A stretch of 33,877 bases of DNA from a virus, in IMG/VR virus record IMGVR_UViG_3300024520_000293, positions 1 to 33,877 of that record, one strand, 5' to 3'. A model generated the notes under the pieces. That model did no database searches, had not been told where the DNA came from, and was given only the letters and a program-made list of their open reading frames with translations. Shown here piece after piece: positions 21,156-30,368 of this stretch (position 1 is the stretch's first letter; each line of letters starts with the position of its first letter). A program made the translations under genes and the position numbers.

Positions 21156-23705
21156 ATGACTCGATACCGCATAAAAGATCCACTTGATGATCCCATTTTA
21201 CCCGATGGCGACAACGGATGGATCGGCTTTGAAACTAGGCGTCATGCGACAATACTGGAACCAGGAATAGCAAGATTCTCTCAAAATCAAAGATTCGAAG
21301 ATAGCGTATCAAGAGTCAGGAAGGGGATTGACCGGATTACGTCTGATCTCAGGACTGCGAGCCAAACTCCATTAACCCTTCCATTTAATTTAGGTACATT
21401 TGTCTCGGTCAGTACGTTAGTAAGCACAGGGACAGCGGCAACCTGCACGACATCAGCTGCTCACGGATATTCCACTGGTGACACTGTGGAGATTGCTGGT
21501 GCGAATGAGGGCGATTATAATGGAGAATTTGTTATCACTGTGACTGGCACAACAACTTTTACTTTTACGTTGGGCGCAGACCCAGTAGATACCGCCACAG
21601 GTACAATAACGGTAGCAAACCATCCTATACTGCTGGCTGATCTTGACGGAGTTCACGCATCAACGTTATTTTCAGATCCAGAAACAAACAAAGAATACGT
21701 TGCTATAGCGACATTTGACAGGGTGACTCTAGTAGACCCGGATGACACAACTAATAATGTTGATGTCCTTTATCCTGGAGCATCGTGCAGCGAGTCACTT
21801 GATTCTAATGACCCTGCTAATCTAGTGCAGGTAAACTATGGATTACTGTTGTTTCGTGGGCCAAGGAGGTCTCCACTGGAATGGGATGGCAATGTATCTA
21901 ACACGAGTAGCTTCAGCGTAACCTCTATCACTCGGTCTGGCACTGTGGCTACTGTTACGACACCTGGAGAGCATGGATACAAGGCAGGAGAGAACGTTCT
22001 TATTGCAGGGGCGAATCAATCCGATTACAATGGGACTGTCGGAATCCTTTCTATACCCACATCTACTACATTTACTTATGCGGTAGCGAACTCTCCAGCT
22101 ACTCCGGCCACTGGAACAATTACAGTGGTAAAAGTGCCTCAATTCACCGCTGTATCAGATACTAGTCTTTCTGCATTCCTCAGTATCCCATGGGCATCAT
22201 TTGGAGTGTATCACACGCTTGCGAGGCTAGTCGTCCCGGTCGAGAACATCACTTTAACCCTATCCTCTCTAGTCAGGAGCGGGACAGTCATCACTGGGAC
22301 TACAGCAATTAACCATGGACTTGAGTTAACTGACAGGATCACTATCGAGGCTGCTACGCAGTCAGATTACAATGGAACCTTTGAGGTGACTGGAACTACT
22401 GCTACTACATTCACTTATTCTACTAGTGCCACTCCGGCGACTCCGGCGACAGGGACACCTATATTAAAGATGGCTGTAAGGGATCAATTTATCGTGTCTG
22501 ATGTATTTGATCACAGAACATATGACCCAGTAAATAATCTATTCCGCATAAACAGGGGAACCGCTGACCACTTAGTCGGTCTTCAACCATTCCAGAATGA
22601 CAACTTTATAGCATTATATCGTAACTCGATTAATCTAGTTACGGGAATGTCTCTTGCTACCCTGGAAGACAGCAGCACCTTTCTTATCACCGATGAAGTT
22701 GGGTGTATCGCAAGGAAAACAGCTGTAATCATTGGAGATCGGTTGATATTCCTCTCTGAGCAGGGAGTATATTCTATTGGGATTACTCCAGAAATAAATT
22801 TAAGAGGGCAGGATATTCCATTGTCATTGGATGTCGAGGATCAGATAGAGAGCATTAATTGGGCTGTCGCATCTGACGCCGTTGCAACATACTTTAATAA
22901 TCGATATTATATTGCCCTCCCAGAGGGTGAGCGTATCGCTACAAATGATACCGTTACTACGGACGGGGCAACTGTCACGGTTAATACTTTAGAAAATCAC
23001 GGATTCAATGAAGGGGATACTATCGTCATGGCAGGGATGACTCCTGCGGGATTCGATGCATCAGCCACAATTACCCTAGTCGATAGAAATACATTCACTT
23101 ATGCGAATGCGACAGTTGGCCCGATAACAGTCGCAGGAACATCGACTAAGGCAGCTAGCACGAGGAATAATGTAGTATTTATATATAACTTCTTAAATGG
23201 TAAATGGGAGAGTAAGGATACATTTGGAGCAGAAGGATCATTTATTGATGACTTTGTAGTCTGTAATAAATCAGGTAAGAAAAGACTTTTTGGGACTTCC
23301 GTAGAAGGAGCTGTTCAGTTATGGGAAGAATTAGATCACGATGAGATAGGCCCACTGGGTGGGCCATTCTTGGATGTCGAGATTCCAGGGCAACTGATTA
23401 CTCGAAGGTATACACAGAATGATCCATTCGATGTAAAGAAATACATGAAGGGATCTATCGATTTTGATGTATTAGCAAATGACGAATTTTCCATTACTGC
23501 GACGACCGAGAACCCTGACTCTACCGCGACTGTTGCTACCTATTCTTCTCTAACTACTAAGGAGGATCATTTTAGGAGTTTCAGAATAAATAAGAGAGGC
23601 AGGGGGTGTGAGATCCAGATAGATAGCACAGTCGGGAGACCAGAGATAAGACAAATCACGGTTCAGGCGACCGTATTACAGAGAGCAAACAAATCATTTG
23701 AATAA
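21156..23705 (+). CDS. tail nozzle-type protein with four inserted beta domains
   Basis: 849 residues. The start (DNGWIGFETRRHATILEPGI, RFSQNQRFEDSVSRVRKGID) is the opening I recall for the long tail-tube or nozzle proteins of short-tailed phages. Later come GDRLIFLSEQGVYSIGIT and YFNNRYYIALPEGE, then VVFIYNFLNGKWESKDTFG, the blades of a propeller-like body. Four extra domains of about 70-75 residues interrupt it (near 21402-21620, 21911-22130, 22253-22470, 22945-23152), each with a G-D/E-x-V...Y-N-G pattern. This protein closes the tail tip and channels DNA. No helical tail protein is in the window, so this is a short-tailed virion. Confidence 0.75.
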   Translation: MTRYRIKDPLDDPILPDGDNGWIGFETRRHATILEPGIARFSQNQRFEDSVSRVRKGIDRITSDLRTASQTPLTLPFNLGTFVSVSTLVSTGTAATCTTSAAHGYSTGDTVEIAGANEGDYNGEFVITVTGTTTFTFTLGADPVDTATGTITVANHPILLADLDGVHASTLFSDPETNKEYVAIATFDRVTLVDPDDTTNNVDVLYPGASCSESLDSNDPANLVQVNYGLLLFRGPRRSPLEWDGNVSNTSSFSVTSITRSGTVATVTTPGEHGYKAGENVLIAGANQSDYNGTVGILSIPTSTTFTYAVANSPATPATGTITVVKVPQFTAVSDTSLSAFLSIPWASFGVYHTLARLVVPVENITLTLSSLVRSGTVITGTTAINHGLELTDRITIEAATQSDYNGTFEVTGTTATTFTYSTSATPATPATGTPILKMAVRDQFIVSDVFDHRTYDPVNNLFRINRGTADHLVGLQPFQNDNFIALYRNSINLVTGMSLATLEDSSTFLITDEVGCIARKTAVIIGDRLIFLSEQGVYSIGITPEINLRGQDIPLSLDVEDQIESINWAVASDAVATYFNNRYYIALPEGERIATNDTVTTDGATVTVNTLENHGFNEGDTIVMAGMTPAGFDASATITLVDRNTFTYANATVGPITVAGTSTKAASTRNNVVFIYNFLNGKWESKDTFGAEGSFIDDFVVCNKSGKKRLFGTSVEGAVQLWEELDHDEIGPLGGPFLDVEIPGQLITRRYTQNDPFDVKKYMKGSIDFDVLANDEFSITATTENPDSTATVATYSSLTTKEDHFRSFRINKRGRGCEIQIDSTVGRPEIRQITVQATVLQRANKSFE
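21402..21620 (+). repeat. inserted beta domain, nozzle copy 1
   Basis: HGYSTGDTVEIAGANEGDYN-G core. First of four copies in this gene, closest in wording to the adaptor copy. Confidence 0.7.
21911..22130 (+). repeat. inserted beta domain, nozzle copy 2
   Basis: HGYKAGENVLIAGANQSDYN-G core. Bases 22101-22125 match the adaptor copy at 24 of 25 positions, the closest DNA match between two genes in the set. Confidence 0.7.
22253..22470 (+). repeat. inserted beta domain, nozzle copy 3
   Basis: HGLELTDRITIEAATQSDYN-G core with a doubled ACTCCGGCGACT-type stretch near 22431-22450 encoding TPATPATG. Confidence 0.65.
22945..23152 (+). repeat. inserted beta domain, nozzle copy 4
   Basis: HGFNEGDTIVMAGMTPAGFD core, the most diverged copy: the YNG is replaced by FDA. 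Confidence 0.6.
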
Positions 23706-23708
23706 ATT

Positions 23709-24371
23709 ATGAGTACAACAATTTCAATCACTCCAGGGAGAACTTGGGCTAATGGCGAGACTGTAACAGCAGCTAAATTAAACTGCATTTGGACTGATGC
23801 CACAATAGCATCAAGCGACATCATCCCTGTTGGGTCTATCATGCCGTCATTCGACACTACAGCTCCAACGGGTTATGTTTTCCTCGCTGGAAAGACATTA
23901 GGTAATGCTGCGTCAGGTGCGACTGAGAGGGCTAACGCTGATTGCGAAGAATTATTTGAAAAACTATGGGATAATTTAGCAGACTCTGAGGCTGCCGTAT
24001 CAGGTGGTCGCGGAGCTAGCGCACAGGCCGACTTTGACGCAGACAAGACAATTACATTACCGGACGCAAGAGGAAGGGCGTTTGCGGGGCTAGATACTAT
24101 GTCTAGTACTGCTAGTGCAAATAGATTAACATCTGCGGGTGGCGTCGATGGAGATGTATTAGGCGATACAGGCGGAGTTGAGACTATCTCTATTGGAGCT
24201 ATCACTATAGCGAACCAAGCGGCTAATGCTGATATTGGAGCAGGTGCAAATTTTGACGGCGTTGTGAATGCAACAGGATACAAATTCAGTCTCGCAGTGA
24301 CAGGTGGAGATGCGAGGACAGAAGTAAATGTCCAGCCCACAATGATTTCAACCTTTATCATTAAATTATAA
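23709..24371 (+). CDS. tail fibre / collar domain protein
   Basis: 220 residues with a phage tail collar domain (Pfam Collar). The IPVGSIMPSFDTTAPTGYVF L segment leads to FEKLWDNL and ITLPDARGRAFAGLD, the exact order of the family; residues about 40-130. The short N-terminal part RTWANGETVTAAKLNCIWTD is the common anchor before collar domains. It ends in VQPTMISTFIIKL, the usual last strand. Probably a short fibre that contacts the host surface. Gap of three bases after the nozzle protein; the next gene overlaps its last base. Confidence 0.85.
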   Translation: MSTTISITPGRTWANGETVTAAKLNCIWTDATIASSDIIPVGSIMPSFDTTAPTGYVFLAGKTLGNAASGATERANADCEELFEKLWDNLADSEAAVSGGRGASAQADFDADKTITLPDARGRAFAGLDTMSSTASANRLTSAGGVDGDVLGDTGGVETISIGAITIANQAANADIGAGANFDGVVNATGYKFSLAVTGGDARTEVNVQPTMISTFIIKL

Positions 24372-24661
24372 TGGGCATAACAGACATACAGAGAAAAAAA
24401 GAATTACCTCAATTTAGCTGTAATCAGTGCGGTCTATGCTGCGTGGATGTGACTAATGTTGACCTGCCCAGTAAAGAGAAATCGAAAGAATGCTTGTTCT
24501 TAAATCAAGACAGGAGTTGTAGGATTTATGACATGAGGCCGGACTTCTGTAGTGTAAATAGATCTTATCATCTTAATAATGAAAATATGAATATAATGGA
24601 ATGGCATAACATTAATTATCGGTCTTGTGATAAATTAAAAATGGAGGAATCTGAATTATGA
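24371..24661 (+). CDS. YkgJ-family cysteine-cluster protein
   Basis: 96 residues. Cysteine pattern FSCNQCGLCC (C17, C20, C23, C24), then ECLFL (C41), CRIYDMRPDFC (C50, C60) and C85, with the RP between the last pair. That spacing is the YkgJ-type CxxCxxCC cluster, proposed to hold zinc or an iron-sulfur cluster; the role is unknown, even in bacteria. It is not a normal virion protein yet sits between fibre and internal virion genes, tied to both by overlapping codons. It could mature or modify a virion protein (inference). Confidence 0.8.
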   Translation: MGITDIQRKKELPQFSCNQCGLCCVDVTNVDLPSKEKSKECLFLNQDRSCRIYDMRPDFCSVNRSYHLNNENMNIMEWHNINYRSCDKLKMEESEL

Positions 24662-25707
24662 AAAATAACTTAAACTTTATTGAAAGATATATGAATTTCT
24701 TTATGGGAGTTCATTTAAGGCTCTCAATCGCCCCTGTAATCATTGGAGCCGGGATCAATGCTTTAGGCGGTATCGCTAGCTCACTACTCGGGAAGAAGGG
24801 AAGCAAGACATCAGCTCCTCCTCCAACTCACGACAGAGGGTTAGTTCAGCGCGGCTTAGCGATAAGAAAGCAAGAGGCATTCCCTGAGATACTCAGTATT
24901 AGAAGTGAGTTTGATCCTAAATTTATTGAGCAGAATATTCGTAACACGAGACAGGCTCAGTCCGGGATAGCAAGCCTATTAGGCGATGAGGTAACAGAGT
25001 CTATAGGCAGACAGAGAGGACAACTCTTTGAGAGTGACATTGATCGCCTCCAGGATGTTACTCCTGGATTATTTGGGGCTCAAAAGCTTACAGGGGAATT
25101 ACAAAGACAGGCCCAGGAAGGTCTTGCGCTCGGAGGAGAATTGTCAGCAGAAGACATCAGGGCAAGCGAGCAGTCAATAGGGGCAGCTACACAGCGAAGA
25201 GGCAGGGGATCAGGTGCATTTGCGGTCGGTCAACTTGCACTAGGAAGGGATGCAGCTAGGAGAACTAGGAGAGATGAACGCCGACAGTTTGCTGGTCAAT
25301 CAGCACAGCTAGGCATACAGACAGCTCAACCATTTCTAGGAATACAGGCAAGGAATAATCAATTAGTAGGCAGTCCATTACAGCAGCTTAGTGCGGCCCT
25401 TGGATTAGGGGCATCCGCTCCCGACGTCCCAGTATTTGATCCTAATGTGGTTAATATTGCTCAAGGCAATCAGGGAATACAGGCGAATGCCTCAAGTCAA
25501 GCAGCGGCATCAAGGTCAAGTCGTAATGCTGGATTGTTAAGTGGAGGACTTTCGGCAGCAGGTCAGATTGGTGGATCTTTATTTGGACAAGGTGGAGGAC
25601 TTAGCTCTATATTCGGAGGAGGAAATAGCGATCAAGAGCAATTTGACCTTGGAGTATTAAGCGACAGAGGATCTTCCGCGGAATCTATATTTAGTTCATT
25701 AGGATAA
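24658..25707 (+). CDS. internal virion (ejection) protein, 349 residues
   Basis: A hydrophobic glycine-alanine segment near the start (PVIIGAGINALGGIASSLLG) is followed by a long, Q/R/A-rich helical part: RNTRQAQSGIASLLGDEVTE, then RGLAIRKQEAFPEIL and RRGRGSGAFAVGQLALGRDA. The end is glycine/serine-rich (GGLSAAGQIGGSLFGQGGG). This matches the first of three internal or ejection proteins in short-tailed phages. Ejected proteins form a channel through the envelope. The ATGA start is possible; in-frame ATGs at 24691 and 24703 may be the true ones. Confidence 0.65.
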   Translation: MKNNLNFIERYMNFFMGVHLRLSIAPVIIGAGINALGGIASSLLGKKGSKTSAPPPTHDRGLVQRGLAIRKQEAFPEILSIRSEFDPKFIEQNIRNTRQAQSGIASLLGDEVTESIGRQRGQLFESDIDRLQDVTPGLFGAQKLTGELQRQAQEGLALGGELSAEDIRASEQSIGAATQRRGRGSGAFAVGQLALGRDAARRTRRDERRQFAGQSAQLGIQTAQPFLGIQARNNQLVGSPLQQLSAALGLGASAPDVPVFDPNVVNIAQGNQGIQANASSQAAASRSSRNAGLLSGGLSAAGQIGGSLFGQGGGLSSIFGGGNSDQEQFDLGVLSDRGSSAESIFSSLG

Positions 25708-25732
25708 ATCTTTAAATTAACAGAATAATATT

Positions 25733-27280
25733 ATGGCAGAAGGAGATATTATAGCAGCGGGATTACGCGATTTTGGATCGGGTATAGCAGGAGGTATAAG
25801 GCAGCGAGCCCAAAACGTTATTGACAAACAAAGCCTTGATCTCAAAAAACAGGATTTTCAACTAAGGAAACAGGCGATCGAACAACGCCAACAAGTCATA
25901 GATATTCAGGCTCAGGAATTTCAGATTGAAGCTCAGGACAGAATCGATAAGCAGGAAGCAAGGAAGCAAATCTTTTCAACTGTAGCGGAGCAGATAAATC
26001 CAGAAAACAGGACTCTTACAGAAAGATTCCTATTAGAGGCCGATCCATTCGAGAAGACTCCTATATCCGTTCCCAAAGAGGATACGCTTGCAGGTATGAT
26101 TGCAAGCGGCAAATTTGACTTTAGTCAATTCGGATCACCTGCTGACTCAGCTCAAACAGGGCAAATCATTGATGCGATAATCAAAAGTGGCGGAGGAGAA
26201 GAAGGGCTGAACGCTCCAAAGGCTAAGAAGGCATTAGAGGAAAAGAAAACAAAAGCTATCCAGGCTATATCTCAGGCAGCAGATGAATCTCAGCCCACTC
26301 AAGAGCCGCAGCCAGAGGTATCTCCTACTGATTTCCTGACTCAGGCGGGAGTGCCTACAGAGTTAGAGGAAGTATCGCCACAGATATCAGGAGAAAGGAC
26401 AACCGCGCTGCCTCCTGCAACAATACAAGATATAGCCAATACAATATTATCGACTCCAGGAATTGAAAAATTTGATCAATCGGAAATACAGGGAATGCTT
26501 AAAAACATTTCTTCTGCAATCGAGCAGAAGGATTCAGAGGATGACTTGCTAGAGAGAGAATTGACTCGGGCAAAGATAGGGCTAACCGTTGCCCAGCAGC
26601 AAAAGCTGTTAAATGAATCAATCGGTGGTGAAGCTAAAAATCTTACTGAGGGACAAAGGAAGACTTTAAACCAATTTAACCGCATGCGGAAAGCTAGTCG
26701 AGGACTATTAGGAATACTGAGAGAAAAAGATGATCAAGGTAATTTAATTGATGGCACTTTAAGTTTTGACCCGACGTCTTTTTCTTCAGGGTTTCAGAGG
26801 ATATTACCAAATATGTTGAGAGGTGAGAATTTACAAATGTATGACAGTGTAGCGAGCGCATGGGCGCAGGCATTATTGAGACTTGACTCTGGGGCGGCAG
26901 TGCCAGAGACAGAGGTTAAGCGGTATGTAGAGACATTTCTTCCTAGATTTGGCGATGGCCCTCAGACGATAGAGGCTAAGCTTCGATTAATGCAATCAAC
27001 AGAAGATACCATAAGAGAAACTCTAGCAATGGAGGGATTGGCAAACCCATACAGGGAAATGCATGGAAGGAATGCGGTAACAGACCACGAGTTTGCGAAC
27101 AATATATTCTCTTCTCAAGACATCATTGAGGCCTTCGAGGAAGGAAGGATTACAAGCGAGCAAGCTATAGATATTGCCCAAGTAAAGGGTCTATCACTAG
27201 ATGGGGATTCATTACAGGCTCATCCATTGTCAGGGTCAACAAGCAGCGGGTTAACCTTTACGATAACTCCAGCGAGCTAA
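25733..27280 (+). CDS. internal virion protein, 515 residues
   Basis: Long helical and polar. Residues 25-75 are a glutamine/lysine coiled coil (KKQDFQLRKQAIEQRQQVID). Around 365-410 is LQMYDSVASAWAQALLRLDS, GAAVPETEVKRYVETFLPRF, GDGPQTI, a domain known to me from ejection and internal proteins of many phages ('aLRxeSGA.i...E...y...y.P..GD'). The C-terminal residues LTFTITPAS repeat the start of the next protein. Likely the middle of the three ejected internal proteins. ATG has a TAATATT leader without a Shine-Dalgarno; stop and next start overlap by one base. Confidence 0.7.
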   Translation: MAEGDIIAAGLRDFGSGIAGGIRQRAQNVIDKQSLDLKKQDFQLRKQAIEQRQQVIDIQAQEFQIEAQDRIDKQEARKQIFSTVAEQINPENRTLTERFLLEADPFEKTPISVPKEDTLAGMIASGKFDFSQFGSPADSAQTGQIIDAIIKSGGGEEGLNAPKAKKALEEKKTKAIQAISQAADESQPTQEPQPEVSPTDFLTQAGVPTELEEVSPQISGERTTALPPATIQDIANTILSTPGIEKFDQSEIQGMLKNISSAIEQKDSEDDLLERELTRAKIGLTVAQQQKLLNESIGGEAKNLTEGQRKTLNQFNRMRKASRGLLGILREKDDQGNLIDGTLSFDPTSFSSGFQRILPNMLRGENLQMYDSVASAWAQALLRLDSGAAVPETEVKRYVETFLPRFGDGPQTIEAKLRLMQSTEDTIRETLAMEGLANPYREMHGRNAVTDHEFANNIFSSQDIIEAFEEGRITSEQAIDIAQVKGLSLDGDSLQAHPLSGSTSSGLTFTITPAS

Positions 27281-27303
27281 TGCCTAAATTTACGATAACT
27301 CCA
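27257..27303 (+). repeat. 15-bp direct repeat over a gene boundary
   Basis: TTTACGATAACTCCA occurs at 27257-27271 and again at 27289-27303, 32 bases apart, coding FTITP in both proteins: at the end of one and the start of the next. This looks like a small duplication that occurred at the boundary. Confidence 0.7.
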
Positions 27304-30300
27304 TCTGTAGGATCTGCTATAACAATCGAGGCCGACAGGGCTCCTAATGAACAGGAGGCGGCAGAGATCTTTTCTCAGATATCAGCTCCGCCAAAACAGC
27401 AGCGAAATACATCAGAGTTAGCAGATCCAAGGAAAACTACATTTGATCAATTCGCGTTAAAAGCTAAGCTTGATGATGAAAAGTCAACACTGGATAAGAC
27501 TGGAGACTTCTTTAGTGGCGTAGGCACTGGCATTCTTCAAATGGGAAGGATTGGTCTCGGGGCTGTCTCTGAGACTGGCGAAGCAATCGCATCGGGTGAT
27601 TTTAATAAAATAGCAAAGAGTTTACCTGAAGGCGTCGCTAAGGCAGTATTTGATGTTGGCGAGATAGGTGAGGCTATAGGAGGAAGGATAGGCGATCAAT
27701 TCGTATCTGATGACGAAGCTCTAAGAAGGCAGTTCTCTAGGTTTCAGCAAGACATAATTGACAATAACAGAAGAAAGGAAGGATTCTTATTTGGACAAAA
27801 CGAAACACTCCCTAGTCTCACAGAAGCATCCAGTATACTTTTAGACCCGACAAACCTAATTGGGTTAGGGGCCGCAGGGAAATTGACTAAGGCATCTAAG
27901 CTTGGGAGGGCTGCTCAAAAGGCTGGAAACATCCTAGATATCCCATCTAATTTAACTCGAAAGGCACTAAGGACAGGATTGCAGGCAGGGGCAAGAGGCG
28001 CGGCAAAAGGGCTAGCGAAAGCGAATAAACCCCTGAGGATTATTTCAAAAGCAGGGGATGTCAGCGCAGATGTAATAGGATTTCCTCGAAGGGCGGTAAC
28101 GGGATTGGTCTCTAAGGTAATTGGGGCCACCCCTGATCAGACAGGATTACTGTTAAGGCTCACTAAATTCGGAACTCCGTTAACGTCTGGGATATTAGCA
28201 AAACTAGGTATTGCTGAATTGGGAGCTAGGGGCGTTGGGAAACTTGCTGGAATAGCTCAGGACTCTACAACGATATTAAACCTTTTAGGGGATGGGACTA
28301 GGCAGGCTCGATTCCTCGAGGCGGTATTGCTATCCAAAAAAGTCCCAGATGCTGTAAAGAAAGCAGTTTCTTCGGCAGGACAAGGCGGTCAAAGGGCATT
28401 AGATATTGCTTTCAATTCTATCTCTAATGGCGTTTCAGTATCAGTCCTACAGGGTATACTGGCAAAGATGGCTACTGACGACCCTGAGGCCATTGGGCAG
28501 GCTGTAGGAGGAGGCCTTGTATTCGGAGGGGCTATTCCTATTGGGCCTAAGGCAAGAAAAGGGGTAGGAGGACTAGATCGAGTATCTAAACTTAAGTCGA
28601 AGCAGAGGAGGGCCGCGAGAGAGGCCAAGCAGGGCGATACGACTATATCACCCAATGTAATTTCACCTGAAGCTGGAGCTGTAAGAGAATCCAGGGGACT
28701 TCAGTCAGAACAAGATTTATTTAAGCCAACACCACAACGCCCATTTGCAACATTTGAAACATCTATCCCTGAAGGGATAAGCCACGTAGACTCAGTGCTA
28801 ACGAGGTCAGAGCGTGATATTAAGAGTCAAATACACTTAAAGAAGAGAGCTGAGCACGAACAAGCAATCATGGCAAGCAAGATGTCTAATCCTGATAAGG
28901 CGACTATTGCGATGCTTACAGCTGGGCTTTCTGATATAGATGTAAGGCTTCTTGATAAGAATACATACAAACAAGAGCATGTTAATGAATTTGGCGAGGG
29001 CCCAGGAGGGAGGCCGTTCTTTGAGGATGAGAATGGGACTCTATGGGTTGATTCATCTCACAGGAATATATCACCTGCGCTTATCGAGACTTTTACCAGT
29101 AGGGTCGGAAAAGACTTTATTGCAAACACACCAGATGCAGTTCCAGCTATAGCGAATGATTTTGCCTCTCCTACTGGAAGAGAGTTTCCTGTTGACGCCT
29201 CAAACCCTGATAGTCTTAAGATAAAAATAGGAGGAGATCTCCTAACTGAAATAAATGCATTCAACAAAGCCTCTTCTCAGCAAAATCAAATCATAGACTT
29301 AAACAATGGCGTCCAACGATATATGGACGTTAACGTTGATAGGATTTTTAGTCAGACAAATGTTGAGTTTTTAAGAAATCTAGGCAATCGACCTGCTACA
29401 AAACAGGCGATAAGAGACATTAATCACTCAGCCCTCGGTCGTCTTGGACTTGTAGATTCTTCATCTGGAAGTCCCTTGACTGGGAAGGCACTGCCAAAGA
29501 TGCCTAGAAACATTAAAGGGAATAGAGATATTTCTAAGGGTGTTAGTAACCTAGATAGACTAAATCGCAATATAGAGGCCACTCAGCAGGCAGAATTAAG
29601 AGCAAAGCAGAGGCAGCAGGCGAAAATAGATAAAATACAGGCGAGACAAAACGCCAAGATAGCAAAAGAATTACCTAAGGCAGAAAAAATAGAAGGAGAT
29701 ATTTCTACTAGGCTAAGCAAGATTATTTCAATCGAAAAGAAGAGGCAGTCTAAGAAGGCAGGTGCTCAAGAGAGGAAAGACTTCTTACTCCATAAGAAAG
29801 CTCATAGCTCAGAGATCAGCCGCTCTAAGCGCAAGAAGGGGGAGGCTAGTATCGGTCTTGGCAATGAGGGTATTAAATTCCCTAATGCATCGAAGCGATT
29901 CTATAAGAAGATCGGTGAGTCTGATGGTGCTCGGAACATGGGTGCTATTGAGTCCATAATAGAATCAAGAGACAATGCGACTATCGCTTACGTCAAGACA
30001 GCTGCTCAAAAGCTAGAGGCCCGAGGTCGAAAAGAGTCAAAGATTCAGGCGTTAAAGCAAGAGTACGCTCCGTTTGATGTCCAGGTTCCCAAACAGACAG
30101 CAGCGAACACAACGTTAAGCAGCACTAGGGCGATAAATGTCGATACTCTTAGACAGTTAGCAATAGAGAGAGGGCTTAATATTAACTTCTTAATGAGTGA
30201 GCTGGCCTCATTAAGGAGCTACATATTAGGAGGTGGTAAGCTTAAAGATAAAGCCATCGCGAAAAATCAAATAGTAAAGCTTATTGATTCAGTCAGTAAG

Positions 30301-30360
30301 GATAGAGGCCTTATTGCGCAGATTGAACCTAGAAACATCGTCCAGATTACAAGGAAGTAA
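27280..30360 (+). CDS. large internal virion / ejection protein, 1026 residues
   Basis: The start MPKFTITPSVGSAITIEADR with APNEQEAAEIFSQI is an opening I recall from the largest internal protein of many phages ('fTit...g..i.ieg...Pt..e...if'). Residues about 80-150 and 185-340 are alanine/glycine-rich helical stretches able to touch membranes (GDFFSGVGTGILQMGRIGLG, RRAVTGLVSKVIGA). The C-terminal third is lysine/arginine-rich and helical (RAKQRQQAKIDKIQARQNAK). No muramidase motif is seen. Likely ejected to line the DNA channel. Convergent with the minus operon after 8 bases. Confidence 0.65.
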   Translation: MPKFTITPSVGSAITIEADRAPNEQEAAEIFSQISAPPKQQRNTSELADPRKTTFDQFALKAKLDDEKSTLDKTGDFFSGVGTGILQMGRIGLGAVSETGEAIASGDFNKIAKSLPEGVAKAVFDVGEIGEAIGGRIGDQFVSDDEALRRQFSRFQQDIIDNNRRKEGFLFGQNETLPSLTEASSILLDPTNLIGLGAAGKLTKASKLGRAAQKAGNILDIPSNLTRKALRTGLQAGARGAAKGLAKANKPLRIISKAGDVSADVIGFPRRAVTGLVSKVIGATPDQTGLLLRLTKFGTPLTSGILAKLGIAELGARGVGKLAGIAQDSTTILNLLGDGTRQARFLEAVLLSKKVPDAVKKAVSSAGQGGQRALDIAFNSISNGVSVSVLQGILAKMATDDPEAIGQAVGGGLVFGGAIPIGPKARKGVGGLDRVSKLKSKQRRAAREAKQGDTTISPNVISPEAGAVRESRGLQSEQDLFKPTPQRPFATFETSIPEGISHVDSVLTRSERDIKSQIHLKKRAEHEQAIMASKMSNPDKATIAMLTAGLSDIDVRLLDKNTYKQEHVNEFGEGPGGRPFFEDENGTLWVDSSHRNISPALIETFTSRVGKDFIANTPDAVPAIANDFASPTGREFPVDASNPDSLKIKIGGDLLTEINAFNKASSQQNQIIDLNNGVQRYMDVNVDRIFSQTNVEFLRNLGNRPATKQAIRDINHSALGRLGLVDSSSGSPLTGKALPKMPRNIKGNRDISKGVSNLDRLNRNIEATQQAELRAKQRQQAKIDKIQARQNAKIAKELPKAEKIEGDISTRLSKIISIEKKRQSKKAGAQERKDFLLHKKAHSSEISRSKRKKGEASIGLGNEGIKFPNASKRFYKKIGESDGARNMGAIESIIESRDNATIAYVKTAAQKLEARGRKESKIQALKQEYAPFDVQVPKQTAANTTLSSTRAINVDTLRQLAIERGLNINFLMSELASLRSYILGGGKLKDKAIAKNQIVKLIDSVSKDRGLIAQIEPRNIVQITRK

Positions 30361-30368
30361 TGCCAGGA

